A DNA stretch of 64,000 bases from BOG-908 sp965198855. Lineage in GTDB: Bacteria; Pseudomonadota; Alphaproteobacteria; Acetobacterales; Acetobacteraceae. Below the pieces are notes generated by a model. The model was not told the DNA's origin and made no database searches. It was given only the letters and a program-made list of their open reading frames with translations. The position numbers were made by a program, and so were the translations under genes. Every line of letters begins with the position of its first letter. Positions within the stretch are counted from its first letter, which is position 1. This document shows positions 38,459 to 47,841 of the stretch, in pieces. Location: contig CBDAPZ010000002.1 in assembly GCA_965198855.1 (NCBI GenBank), forward strand, positions 744,001 to 808,000. The letters run 5' to 3'.

Positions 38459-39699
38459 CATTCTGCAGCCTGTCCGCTACCACCAGGCGGCGGCGGTGGG
38501 TTGGACACATCCACCATCTCGCCATCCTCGATCGTATCGAGCGGCGAGATCACCACACGATCCTGCGCGCCGATACCCGAGGTGATCTCGATCGCCGTGC
38601 CAAGATTGCGCCCGATGGACACATCCTTCATCGCAATCCGCCCCGCCGGCGTCACGGTCGCCAGTTGCGCACCATGCGAACGAAAGATCAGCGCGCTGGA
38701 CGGGACGCGCAGCATATGGCTGTCGGCAGGCAGCGAGAAATCCACTTCCGCATAGGTGCCGGCCCAAAGCTTTCCGTCGGGATTGGGCGCCATGAGTTCC
38801 ACCAGGACGGTACGGCTATCGGCCGCAACCGATTCCGACGTCGTCGCGAGCGTCGCCGGGAAACGCACGCCCGGATATTGCGGCTCGGTCAGCGTCGCTT
38901 TCATGCCCACCTTCAGTTGGCTGGCATAGGATTGCGGCACGCGGACATAGACGCGCATCTCATGCATGTCGGCCACCTTGAACAGCGGAATCGGCGCGCT
39001 GGTGCCGCTCGTGATCAGCGCGCCCACGTCGGTGTTGCGCGCGGTGACCACGCCGTCGAAAGGGGCTGTGACATTCTTGAAGCTTTCGAGCGCCTCATAA
39101 CGGCTCACATGCGCCATCTGTGCCGCGACGGTGGAACGTTCCGCTGTCGCGTTGCCCTGCTTTTCGTCGGCCGATTGCTGCGATACGCTGTTGGAAGATA
39201 GCAATGCGTGCCAGCGTTTCGCGGTGAGATCCGCAAGCTGCGAATTGGCCCGCGCGCTGGCGAGGTCAGCTTCGGCCTGTGCCAATTCCTGGTCCAGATC
39301 GGGTGTCTCGATGATGCCCAGAATTTGCCCGCGCTTCACATGGGCGCCGATATCCGCGGACCAGCTTTTGAGGTATCCGTTCACCCGCGCATAAAGCGGC
39401 GCCTCATAGAACGCGGCCACATCGCCGGGCAGCACCAGATGCTGTCCTGCCGAGCTGAGATCGGGGTGGGCCACGTCCACGCTCGGCACCGCCTGCTGGT
39501 TGGTCCAGGTGGCAAGCTGCGTCTCTGATCGGTCGCGGGTGAGGATGCCGAATGCGGCCGCGGCGATGGCGGCAATCACCACCACGATTCCCACGAGCTT
39601 CAGCCGGCGCGGCGCCGGCCGATGGGTGCTCTCATGCACCGCCATATGGCCATCCGGATGCGCGTCGAGGGTCATGCTGTGCGGGGCTTGGTCGGGCAT
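38458..39699 (-). CDS. RND efflux periplasmic adaptor (HlyD/MFP family)
   Basis: A 413-residue protein. An N-terminal anchor helix (LKLVGIVVVIAAIAAAAFGIL) is followed by the lipoyl half-motif SADIGAHVKRGQILGIIETP, an alpha-hairpin (LAQAEADLASARANSQL), VTAPFDGVVTARNTDVGALI and a beta-barrel domain. It bridges the inner-membrane permease and the outer-membrane duct. The ATG at 39697-39699 is 5 bp past the permease stop. The His/Pro-rich cytoplasmic N-terminus is unusual but short. Confidence 0.9.
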   Translation of the reverse strand: MPDQAPHSMTLDAHPDGHMAVHESTHRPAPRRLKLVGIVVVIAAIAAAAFGILTRDRSETQLATWTNQQAVPSVDVAHPDLSSAGQHLVLPGDVAAFYEAPLYARVNGYLKSWSADIGAHVKRGQILGIIETPDLDQELAQAEADLASARANSQLADLTAKRWHALLSSNSVSQQSADEKQGNATAERSTVAAQMAHVSRYEALESFKNVTAPFDGVVTARNTDVGALITSGTSAPIPLFKVADMHEMRVYVRVPQSYASQLKVGMKATLTEPQYPGVRFPATLATTSESVAADSRTVLVELMAPNPDGKLWAGTYAEVDFSLPADSHMLRVPSSALIFRSHGAQLATVTPAGRIAMKDVSIGRNLGTAIEITSGIGAQDRVVISPLDTIEDGEMVDVSNPPPPPGGSGQAAE

Positions 39700-39704
39700 T
39701 TTCG

Positions 39705-42700
39705 TCACTCCGCGGGGACAGCATGTGCCGGCATATCGGCGGCAGCATGTTCGTTTCGATGCGCCAGGCTGAAGATCGCCGGCACCACGAACAGGGTGGC
39801 GATGGTGGCGAACAGCAGCCCGCCGATCACCGCGCGGCCGAGCGGCGCATTCTGTTCCGCGCTCAGCGCGGTGGGCGCCATGCCGATGATCATGGCGAGC
39901 GCCGTCATCATCACCGGCCGCAGCCGTGTCGATCCGGATTCGAGTGCCGCGCGCAGCGCGTCGAGGCCACTCGCCATGCGCTCGCGCGCAAAACTGATCA
40001 CCAGGATGGAGTTCGCCGTCGCCACACCCATGCACATGATCGCACCTGTCAGCGCCGGCACGGACAGGGTTGTTCCCGTCAGGAACAAAATCCAGACGAT
40101 CCCCGCCAATGCACCCGGCAACGCCACCACGATCACGGCAGGATCGGTCCAGGACTGGAAGTTCACCACGATCAGCAGGTAGATCAGCACGATGGCGAAA
40201 GCGAGGCCGCCGATCAGCTGGCTATATGCGCTGGTCATGGTCGATACCTGGCCACGCAGCACCACCTGCGAGCCGCGCGGCAGCCCGTGGGCCTCCTCAG
40301 CGACGATCCTGTTGATGTCGGCCGCGACAGCGCCGAGGTTGCGCCCCTGGTTGGTGGCGTAGATATCGATCACCGGCCGCACATTGTAGTGGGAGACCAC
40401 GGCATCGCTGCTCGCCGTTTCCAGCTTCGCCAGGCCGCCGAGCAGCTCGGTGGAGCCGGCTTTGCCCAGCGGCATGTTCTGCAATTGGTTCATCGTATCG
40501 ACATCGTATTGCGGCGCCTGGATCACGATCGGGTAGGAGACGCCGTTGCGCGGGTTCAGCCAGAAGGTCGGCGCGGTCTGTATGCTGCCGGCCAGCGTAT
40601 CGAGCATGCTCGTCGCCGCATCCTGCTCGGTGACGCCCACCATGGCGGCGAGCGAGCGGTCCACGTCCACTTTCAGGGTGGGTTCGTTAAACGCCTGCTC
40701 CAGCCTTGCATCCGCCACGCCCGGCACGCGGCTTATGCGTTGCAGAAGCTTGTCGGCATAGAGGCGGTTGGCCTGCATGTTCTGGCCGACCACCTGCAGG
40801 TCGATCGGCGCGGGGAGGCCGAAATTGATGATCTGGGTGATGATGTCGGGCGGCAGGAACGAGAAGATAGTGCCGGGGAAAAGATGCGGCAGCTTTTCGC
40901 GCATAAGCTTGACGTACGCGTCGCCGGTCGCATCTCTCAGCGAGATCAGCACGTCACCATCCTCCTCGCCGATGGTCCCAGAATTGCCATAGGCGAGATT
41001 GATGCCGCTGACCGGCATGCCGATATTGTCGACAATGGAATCCAGATGCTCAGGCGGAATCATCTTCGTCCGAATGGCATCTTCCACGCGGCCCACCAGC
41101 GCCGAGACATCCTCGATGCGGGTGCCCGTTTGCGCACGCACATGCAGTTTTATCTGATTGGAGTCGACAGGCGGGAAGAAGTTCTGGCCAAGGAACGGCA
41201 CGAGCCCAAAGCTGAGCCCCACGACCACGAAGAAGCCGATGATCGTGCGCGCGCGATAGAACAACGCCAATTCGAGCAAGCCGACATAGCCGCGGCGGAA
41301 GCTTTCAAATCGCCGCTCGAAGCCGCGATTGAAGCGCGCAAAAAAGCCCCTTCGTGCAGGTCCGGTGTGGTGCACATGTTTCTGCAGCAGGAAATTCGCC
41401 AGCGTCGGCACCAGCGTGCGCGACAGCAGGTAGGAGCCGATCATCGCAAACACCACCGCTTCGGCGAGCGGCCGGAACAGGAAACCTGCAACGCCACCCA
41501 GCCCGAACATCGGCACGAACACGATGCAGATGCACAGCAGCGACACGGTGGCCGGCACCACGATCTGCCGTGCGCCATCGAGGATGGCGGTCTCCACCTC
41601 CTTGCCCATTTCGAGGTGGTAATTGATGTTCTCGATCGTGACGGTTGCATCGTCGACCAGGATACCGACCGCCAGCGCGAGCCCGCCCAAGGTCATCACG
41701 TTGATCGATTCGCCGATGACCGAAAGCATCGTCACCGAGAACAGGATCGCAAGCGGGATCGAGATCGTGATGATCAGGGTAGAACGCCAGCTGCCGAGAA
41801 ACACCAGGATCAGCAGGCCGGTAAGCCCCGCCGCGATCAGCCCTTCGCGCACCACGCCGAGCACCGCCGATGTCACGAACACCGATTGATCGCCAACCGC
41901 CTTGAGCTGCAGGCTGGCGGGCAGGGTTTCCTTGATCTGCGGCAGCAGCGCCTTCACGTGCGAGATGATATCCAGCGTGGAGGCCGCACCCGATTTCAGG
42001 ATGGTCATCAGCACCGCATGCGTGCCGTCGACATGCACGATGTTCGTCTGCGGCGGCGAGCCATCGCGCACATGCGCCACGTCGCGCATGTAAACCACGC
42101 CGCCATTCACCTTCTTGATCGGCAGATCGCCAAGTTCGGCGATCCGCAGCGGCGCATCGTTAAGCGACACGTTCCATTCGAACATGCCGACTTTCTGGGT
42201 GCCGACGGGCGTGATCAGATTCTGCTGCGCCAGTGCGACCACCACGTCCTGCGCGGAAAGCCCGCGCGCATTCAGCGCATGCTGGTCGAGATCGATCTGT
42301 ATCTGCCGCACCTTGCCGCCATAGGGCGACGGCAACGCGGCGCCTTCGACGGTCGCCAATTGCGGACGGATGAAATTCTGCCCGAAATCGAACAGGCTGG
42401 TTTGCGACAGCGTCTTGCTGGAAAGCGCGAGTTGCAGGATCGGCACGCTGGAGGCGGAGAATTCCAGCACCTGCGGCGGGTTGATGCCGGGCGGCAACTG
42501 CTTCAGCACGGTCTCGGACGCAGCGCCCACCTGGGCGAGTGCCGCATTGATGTTGACGTTGGGCTGGAAGAATATTTTGACCACCGCATAGCCGAACATC
42601 GATTGGCTCTCGATGTGGGCGACATCGCTCACCTGTGCGCTCAGGGAACGTTCGTAGTAGTACACGACCCGGCCTGACATATCGTCGGGCGACATCCCGT

Positions 42701-42857
42701 TATACGACCACACTGCGGCAACCACGGGGATGCCGATATTCGGAAGAATGTCGGTCGGTGTGCGGACGATCGAAAGTATGCCGAAAATCAGGATCAGAAG
42801 AGCGGCAACCACGAAGGTGTATGGCCTGCTCAACGCAATCTTGACGATACCGATCAT
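39705..42857 (-). CDS. RND family efflux permease
   Basis: A 1,050-residue inner-membrane transporter of the AcrB/MdtC-like superfamily with 12 membrane segments and two large periplasmic loops. Motifs: RPTDILPNIGIPVVAAVWSY-like opening (here RTPTDILPNIGIP), GILVDDATVTIENI in TM4 with the proton-relay aspartates, and GVATANSILVISFARE. It uses the proton gradient to export compounds; specificity cannot be read. The ATG at 42855-42857 matches the family start MIGIVKIALSRPYTF. It is first in the three-gene operon. Confidence 0.92.
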   Translation of the reverse strand: MIGIVKIALSRPYTFVVAALLILIFGILSIVRTPTDILPNIGIPVVAAVWSYNGMSPDDMSGRVVYYYERSLSAQVSDVAHIESQSMFGYAVVKIFFQPNVNINAALAQVGAASETVLKQLPPGINPPQVLEFSASSVPILQLALSSKTLSQTSLFDFGQNFIRPQLATVEGAALPSPYGGKVRQIQIDLDQHALNARGLSAQDVVVALAQQNLITPVGTQKVGMFEWNVSLNDAPLRIAELGDLPIKKVNGGVVYMRDVAHVRDGSPPQTNIVHVDGTHAVLMTILKSGAASTLDIISHVKALLPQIKETLPASLQLKAVGDQSVFVTSAVLGVVREGLIAAGLTGLLILVFLGSWRSTLIITISIPLAILFSVTMLSVIGESINVMTLGGLALAVGILVDDATVTIENINYHLEMGKEVETAILDGARQIVVPATVSLLCICIVFVPMFGLGGVAGFLFRPLAEAVVFAMIGSYLLSRTLVPTLANFLLQKHVHHTGPARRGFFARFNRGFERRFESFRRGYVGLLELALFYRARTIIGFFVVVGLSFGLVPFLGQNFFPPVDSNQIKLHVRAQTGTRIEDVSALVGRVEDAIRTKMIPPEHLDSIVDNIGMPVSGINLAYGNSGTIGEEDGDVLISLRDATGDAYVKLMREKLPHLFPGTIFSFLPPDIITQIINFGLPAPIDLQVVGQNMQANRLYADKLLQRISRVPGVADARLEQAFNEPTLKVDVDRSLAAMVGVTEQDAATSMLDTLAGSIQTAPTFWLNPRNGVSYPIVIQAPQYDVDTMNQLQNMPLGKAGSTELLGGLAKLETASSDAVVSHYNVRPVIDIYATNQGRNLGAVAADINRIVAEEAHGLPRGSQVVLRGQVSTMTSAYSQLIGGLAFAIVLIYLLIVVNFQSWTDPAVIVVALPGALAGIVWILFLTGTTLSVPALTGAIMCMGVATANSILVISFARERMASGLDALRAALESGSTRLRPVMMTALAMIIGMAPTALSAEQNAPLGRAVIGGLLFATIATLFVVPAIFSLAHRNEHAAADMPAHAVPAE

Positions 42858-43172
42858 TCGAAATGGGCGTCCTTGACGGTGACTGAGGCAGCCGTGGCAC
42901 ACCTGCATTGCAGCGCACCATCTGTCGCAAGCTTAGGTGCAAGTGAATTAAATTCGACTTTAGTAAACGCCCACCGCGCTGGACAAAACAGGCGTCCCGA
43001 GAGAGCGGCTCCGAAAGCCAGCCAAAATCCCCTTGTGGCACGTGAGCAACAGCCTGTGGCAATGTTCCCTCGCGTCACGGAAAGTTCACAAATACCCCCC
43101 GATTTTTTCCTATGTTCCGGCCGTGACACGCCCGGAACGGGTGGTCCTGCTGGTTACCTACGGAGAGTCCAA
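42858..43172. other. Divergent intergenic region (efflux operon / porin)
   Basis: 315 bp between two divergent starts, with no gene seen. It must carry promoters for both sides. An A/T-rich patch (GAATTAAATTCGACTTTAG) near 42950 is a candidate promoter or operator site. No clear regulator-binding palindrome was found. Confidence 0.5.
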
Positions 43173-44861
43173 ATGTTATCCCGCTCCACCCGCCCGATGC
43201 TGCTGATGGCGAGCGCCCTCAGCCTGACCGCATTCGGCGGCTCGGCCGCCTTCGCCCAGGCATCCGACACACAGCTGAGTTCCATCGAAAAGCAGATCAA
43301 AGCCCTGCAGGCCGAGCTGCACCACATGAAGGCAGAAGCCGCCGAGCGCGACCGTGAGCTGAAATCCGCCCGTTCGGGCGCCTATAGCCCGCCGCCGGCA
43401 CCTACTTCCGTTGCCCCGATCATGCCGCAGATCCCAGCCGGCTATGCCCTCGTTCCGGCGAGCCCCGGCTCCACGCCCGGCTCGGTCGTGCTTGCCAGGG
43501 CCGAAGCGCCGAAGGCGCCGGCGATGCCGATGGGTGCCTTCCAGATTGGTGGCGTACAGCTTACCCTGGGCGGGTTCTTCGAAGCCGCCGGCGTGTATCG
43601 CTCACGCAACGAGTCGACCGACCTGGCTTCCAGCTTCACCTCCGGTATTCCGGAGCGCAACAGCCAGCTCTATCATGAGCCGTCCTTCGGCGAGAGCTCG
43701 CGCCAGTCACGCATCACCGCCGCCTTGAGCGCGTCGCCGGATGAAGTGACCAAGCTGCAAGGCTTTTTTGCCGCCGACTTCCTCGGCGGCGCGCCGACGG
43801 CGAACTACAATGAAAGCAGCAGCTGGACGCCGCGTTTGCGTGAAGCCTGGATCACCTACTCACGCAGCGATTGGGGCGCCTACATCCTGGGCGGCCAGAC
43901 CTGGACGCTGGCCACGATGAACAAGGTTGGCGTCAACCCGCTGCTAATCGATCTGCCGCTGCAGATCGATCCGCAATACGTCGTTGGCTTCAACTGGGCG
44001 CGCCAGGCGCAGATCCGCTTTGCCAAGAACCTCGGCTCAGACCAGTACTGGATTGCCCTTTCGATCGAGAATGCGGCCACCATCGTCAGCGGCACGGCGC
44101 CTACCATCGCGGGCAGCACGATCAACGTGGCTAATGCCGGCATCGGCGTGGATGCCACCGGCGGCAGCTTCACCAACAATCTCGCACCCGATGTGATCGT
44201 CAAGGCGACCGCGGATTACGACATCGGCCATTTCGAGGCCTATGGCCTCGGCCGTGTGTTCAACGACCGCGTGAGCCAGCTCGGCACCGGCCAAAGCAAC
44301 ACGGTCATCGGCGGCGGTGTCGGCGGCGGCGCCTCTATCCATGTCATTCCGAAATATGTGGATTTCCACATCAGCGGCCTGGTGGGCGAAGGCGTCGGCC
44401 GCTACGGCACCTCCCAGCTGCCGGACGTGACCTACAACGCGCAGGGCAAACCATCCGCGTTGCCCGGCTACAGCGCTTATGCCGGCCTCGTTGGCCACCC
44501 GGACAAGAAAAACGACCTCTACGCCTATGTCGGCGTCGAACATGTCAGCAGCCGTTACGATCTCGGCAGGGTAAAGGGCAAGCTCACGACTCTTGCCGGA
44601 TATGGCAGCTCGCTGATCAACAACATCAGCTGCTCGACGGAGCTGGCAACCGAGCCTGCAGCCTGCAGCCCAACCACATCGGGCGACGCGCAGATCACCG
44701 TCGGCGACTGGTACAAGTTCCTGAAGGGCCCCTACGGCACCATGCAGGTTGGCGTGCAATACTCCTACACACGCCGCTATGTGTTCCAGGGCATTGGGGC
44801 GACGCCGAAGACGGACGAGAACATGCTGTTCTTCAGCTTCCGCTGGTATCCGTTCAGCTAA
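43173..44861 (+). CDS. Outer-membrane porin, paralogue of 35018-36763
   Basis: A 562-residue protein with signal peptide (PMLLMASALSLTAFGGSAAFA), coiled coil (LSSIEKQIKALQAELHHMKAEAAERD), the linker MPQIPAGYALVPASPGSTPG shared with the other porin, and a beta-barrel ending FSFRWYPFS with a terminal aromatic pair. GGAGAG lies just upstream of the ATG at 43173. A strong terminator follows the stop. The two porins share the segment FNDRVSQLGTGQSNT exactly. Confidence 0.8.
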   Translation: MLSRSTRPMLLMASALSLTAFGGSAAFAQASDTQLSSIEKQIKALQAELHHMKAEAAERDRELKSARSGAYSPPPAPTSVAPIMPQIPAGYALVPASPGSTPGSVVLARAEAPKAPAMPMGAFQIGGVQLTLGGFFEAAGVYRSRNESTDLASSFTSGIPERNSQLYHEPSFGESSRQSRITAALSASPDEVTKLQGFFAADFLGGAPTANYNESSSWTPRLREAWITYSRSDWGAYILGGQTWTLATMNKVGVNPLLIDLPLQIDPQYVVGFNWARQAQIRFAKNLGSDQYWIALSIENAATIVSGTAPTIAGSTINVANAGIGVDATGGSFTNNLAPDVIVKATADYDIGHFEAYGLGRVFNDRVSQLGTGQSNTVIGGGVGGGASIHVIPKYVDFHISGLVGEGVGRYGTSQLPDVTYNAQGKPSALPGYSAYAGLVGHPDKKNDLYAYVGVEHVSSRYDLGRVKGKLTTLAGYGSSLINNISCSTELATEPAACSPTTSGDAQITVGDWYKFLKGPYGTMQVGVQYSYTRRYVFQGIGATPKTDENMLFFSFRWYPFS

Positions 44862-44870
44862 GAATGCCTG

Positions 44871-44899
44871 AGAAGCCCGGGACTAAGTCCCGGGCTTCT
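44871..44899 (+). terminator. Strong terminator after the porin gene
   Basis: Perfect 14-bp stem (AGAAGCCCGGGACT / AGTCCCGGGCTTCT) with a single-base centre, 9 bp past the porin stop. Only a short T-rich end follows. Confidence 0.75.
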
Positions 44900-45013
44900 T
44901 ACTGACGGGCTCACTAAATCATTATTTAATTTATTTCGGCATACGACCATCCCAGTTTCAATCGTGGAGAGTGCGCATATGGGCGCCGTTCTCCGGCAAC
45001 TGGAGAGAATCCC

Positions 45014-45571
45014 ATGTCCGACGCTCGCTTGTCCGGCGTCTTCGCAGCTTTGCTGTGTTCGGCCGTGCTGGGCGGCTGCGCCTCGACGACCATCCTGACC
45101 AGCAGCCGCGATATCACCCGAACAGATGCCGCGTCATGGACCGACTACGCCAGCCTTCCCGTCGAGATGCACGGCATGGTCCCAGGCCATTCGCACATGG
45201 AGCTTGCCTCCCTGTTCCCGAAAATGGCCGCTCCGCAATATGCTGCTCTGGGCGCCCTGCCACTCTCGAATGGCGGACGCCACATCGTGATGTATCTCAA
45301 CCCGTCTGCGATGCCAGCCGACACCGCCCTGTGCGGCGACAGCGCCGATTTCCAGGCGGGCGACCAGCACGGCAAGTCTGCTTACGTGGTCGGCGCCCTA
45401 TGTGACGGCAACGATGTCGTCACGCGGGCGACGGCGCGTGTGCTGACGGCAGGGTCAACCCCTGAGCAGCTGGCGCATAACCTGGACAATGTCCGTATCC
45501 AGTTGTTCTACTCGCTGACGCCGGGCAGTAATCATCCCTATGAGTTGTATCCGGGGCATATGTATAATTAA
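45014..45571 (+). CDS. Lipoprotein of unknown function
   Basis: A 185-residue protein with signal peptide and lipobox LGGC (GVFAALLCSAVLGGC). GGAGAG precedes the ATG by seven bases. The mature part is mostly polar with two more cysteines (ALCGDSADF, GALCDGND). No family was recognised. It follows the second porin by about 150 bp and is convergent with the histidine kinase across a full repeat element. Confidence 0.65.
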   Translation: MSDARLSGVFAALLCSAVLGGCASTTILTSSRDITRTDAASWTDYASLPVEMHGMVPGHSHMELASLFPKMAAPQYAALGALPLSNGGRHIVMYLNPSAMPADTALCGDSADFQAGDQHGKSAYVVGALCDGNDVVTRATARVLTAGSTPEQLAHNLDNVRIQLFYSLTPGSNHPYELYPGHMYN

Positions 45572-45700
45572 AAAAGTCTTCTTTTCTGAAGAAAAGAAGC
45601 AAAAGACTTTTGGGGCGCTGTCGCGGTTCTCTCCGGCGGCGCATACGTAAATCATAAAAGTCTTTTGGTTCTTTTCTTCAGAAAAGAACTGCTTGCTTCT
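45572..45700. repeat. Full dispersed repeat element, convergent genes
   Basis: Arms GTCTTCTTTTC-TGAA-GAAAAGAAGC and AAAAGTCTTTTGGTTC flank core GCGCTGTCGCGGTTCTCTCC. The right arm supplies the last codons and stop of the histidine kinase at 45678. Confidence 0.9.
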
Positions 45701-47063
45701 GTTTCCCGCAAACGACATCCACCGCAAAACCATCCTCCAGGCGATGCATGCGCAGCTGGAAATCATGCAGCCGCAGGATGGCCACCACCAGGCTCAGCCC
45801 CAGCCCGCTTCCCTCGATGTGCCGGCTCGGATCGGCACGATAAAACCGCCTCAGCACCGCCTCCTGCTCGGATGGCGGGATACCCGCACCGGTGTCCGAA
45901 ACCCTTATCGTTGGGCCTTCGTCTGCAGCCTCCAGCATCAGGCTCACCTGTCCGCCATCGGGCGAAAACTTGACGGCGTTGTCGAGCAGGTTTGCAACAG
46001 CCTCGAACAGCAGGTCGCGGTCGCCGAAAACCCGGGAGTCGGGACCGTCCTGCAGCACCAGCGTCAGGCCACGCTCCTCGGCCAGCGGCGCATAGAGATC
46101 AGCAGCCTCCTTGAGGATTTCGCCGAGGCTCACCATCGCGAATCCAGCGCGACGCTGCTTGCCTTCAAGTTCGCCGATACGGAGCAGCGCCGTAATGACC
46201 GAGAGGCATTGATCGAGGTCGTCGATCGCCCGCTCCACGACGTGCGCGAGCTCCGCCTGGCTCTCGGCTCTCAGCATGCCGCCTTCCAGTCGCGACCGCA
46301 GCCGTGTCAGCGGCGTGCGCAGATCATGTGCGATGTTGTCGCCGACGCCTTTCACCTCGCCGAGCAGACGTTCGATCTCGTCGAGCATGCGATTGACGCT
46401 GCCGGCCAATTGATCGAGCGCATCGAACGTGCCTGCTGCGGGCAAGCGCTTTTGTAAGTCGCCATCCATGATCCGCTCGAGCGCGCGGTTGACGGCGCCG
46501 ACGCGCGCCAGCGCCCGCAGGCTGGCCACAGTGCCGGCCGCCAGTGCGAGGACAATGCCTGGCAACACCCCGATTTCCAATGCCCGCTCGATGACGCCAC
46601 GCAACTCGTCGAGTTCCGCGGTGCTGCGCGCCAGCACGAGCATGCGTCCGTCGGGCAGGGGAACCAGCAACATGCGCGCCGGCTCGTGCACGGCCTGCCC
46701 TTCGCTCCCAAGCCGAACGGCGCTTGTCGGATGCGCCTGCGCATCGTTTGCCACATCGGGTATTTCCAGCAGGTCTCCCGCCACACGCACGCCATTGGCC
46801 GCAAACACCGAGCCGAAGATCGTGCGGTGCAAATCGCGGGCGTAACGGCGATCGACGTCGGCGGCGACATCGGCCATTTTATCCGTCAGGATGGCCGCCG
46901 CTTCGTCATGCATCCCACGGTCGATGCGCCGTGTCTCGAAATCTGTTGCCTGCCAGAAGATGAAGGCGAACAAAAGCAAGGTTGCAACGGAGAAGCAGGC
47001 GGCGCCGAACAGGGCGGCACGGAAGGCCGCCGTTTGCAGAAAATCAGGCAGCCGCGAAGACAA
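45678..47063 (-). CDS. HAMP-containing sensor histidine kinase
   Basis: A 461-residue membrane kinase. TM1 (FGAACFSVATLLLFAFIFW), a periplasmic domain, TM2 (IGVLPGIVLALAAGTVASL), HAMP, the HisKA box DNIAHDLRTPLTRLRSRLEG (phospho-His), and HATPase with FEAVANLLDNAVKFSP, VSDTGAGIP and GSGLGLSLV. It starts with TTG inside the response regulator gene (20-bp overlap). The last residues (KQAVLF) come from the repeat element. It senses an unknown periplasmic signal. Confidence 0.9.
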   Translation of the reverse strand: MSSRLPDFLQTAAFRAALFGAACFSVATLLLFAFIFWQATDFETRRIDRGMHDEAAAILTDKMADVAADVDRRYARDLHRTIFGSVFAANGVRVAGDLLEIPDVANDAQAHPTSAVRLGSEGQAVHEPARMLLVPLPDGRMLVLARSTAELDELRGVIERALEIGVLPGIVLALAAGTVASLRALARVGAVNRALERIMDGDLQKRLPAAGTFDALDQLAGSVNRMLDEIERLLGEVKGVGDNIAHDLRTPLTRLRSRLEGGMLRAESQAELAHVVERAIDDLDQCLSVITALLRIGELEGKQRRAGFAMVSLGEILKEAADLYAPLAEERGLTLVLQDGPDSRVFGDRDLLFEAVANLLDNAVKFSPDGGQVSLMLEAADEGPTIRVSDTGAGIPPSEQEAVLRRFYRADPSRHIEGSGLGLSLVVAILRLHDFQLRMHRLEDGFAVDVVCGKQKQAVLF

Positions 47064-47772
47064 ATCCGGATCCGCGCACAGCTTCGATCAGTGTCGACTC
47101 GCCACCATCGATCTTGCGGCGCAGCTTGCCGATGTGAACGTCGACCAGGTTCGTCTGCAGCGCGAAACGATAATGCCAGACTTCCTCGAGCAGCATCGCG
47201 CGTGTCACCAACTGGCCGGGCCGGCGCATGAAGTACTCGAGCAGTTTGAACTCTCTCGGCTGCAAGTCGATGGTCGTGCCGTCGCGTGTCACCTGGCGAG
47301 TGACCAGATCCATCACCAGAGGGCCTGTGCTGAGCACCGTCTGGCGCGTGTCCAGCGGACGGCGCAGCAGCGCTTCCACCCGCGCTGCAAGTTCGACCAG
47401 GGCAAAGGGCTTGGTGAGGTAATCGTCGCCGCCGGCCTTCAGGCCGCGCACCCGCTCATCCACGGCACCGAGCGCGCTGACCACCAGAACCGGCGTATCG
47501 AGCCCCCTGTCGCGCAATCGCTCGATCAGCGTCAGGCCATCCAGCCCCGGCAGCATGCGGTCGACGACGAGAAGGCTGAACATCTCGATGCCCCGCGCGT
47601 CCAATGCCTCGGCGCCATCTCCCAGGCACGTGACGTCATGTCCGTTCTCCTGCAGGAAAAGCGCCATCTCCGACGCCAGAGACGCATCGTCCTCGACGAG
47701 GAGGATGCGCCCGGACACCGGCTGAGCCCGCCTGGCGACGGCATTGCCTGCTGAAGATCGTGGCTCGTGCAT
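47044..47772 (-). CDS. OmpR-family response regulator
   Basis: A 242-residue DNA-binding regulator. Receiver: acidic pair in LLVEDDAS, phospho-Asp in LVVDRMLPGLDG, and the Lys of YLTKPF. C-terminal winged helix (LQPREFKLLEYFMRRPGQLVTRAMLLEEVW, VDVHIGKLRRKI). It pairs with the overlapping kinase downstream. The target genes are not shown; the nearby porin and efflux operon are candidates by position only. Confidence 0.92.
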   Translation of the reverse strand: MHEPRSSAGNAVARRAQPVSGRILLVEDDASLASEMALFLQENGHDVTCLGDGAEALDARGIEMFSLLVVDRMLPGLDGLTLIERLRDRGLDTPVLVVSALGAVDERVRGLKAGGDDYLTKPFALVELAARVEALLRRPLDTRQTVLSTGPLVMDLVTRQVTRDGTTIDLQPREFKLLEYFMRRPGQLVTRAMLLEEVWHYRFALQTNLVDVHIGKLRRKIDGGESTLIEAVRGSGFVFAAA

Positions 47773-47841
47773 GCCTGCAACGTAGTCACGCGGGCCTGGC
47801 CGACAAACTAAATTTGGATTTAGGACGGTATGAGTTAGCGC

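Noticed and set aside
39552..42677. A 1,041-codon open frame on the plus strand
   Set aside because: It lies antisense to the RND permease, whose motifs are clear; long antisense frames are common in high-G+C DNA. The product is Arg/His/Gln-rich with no domain.
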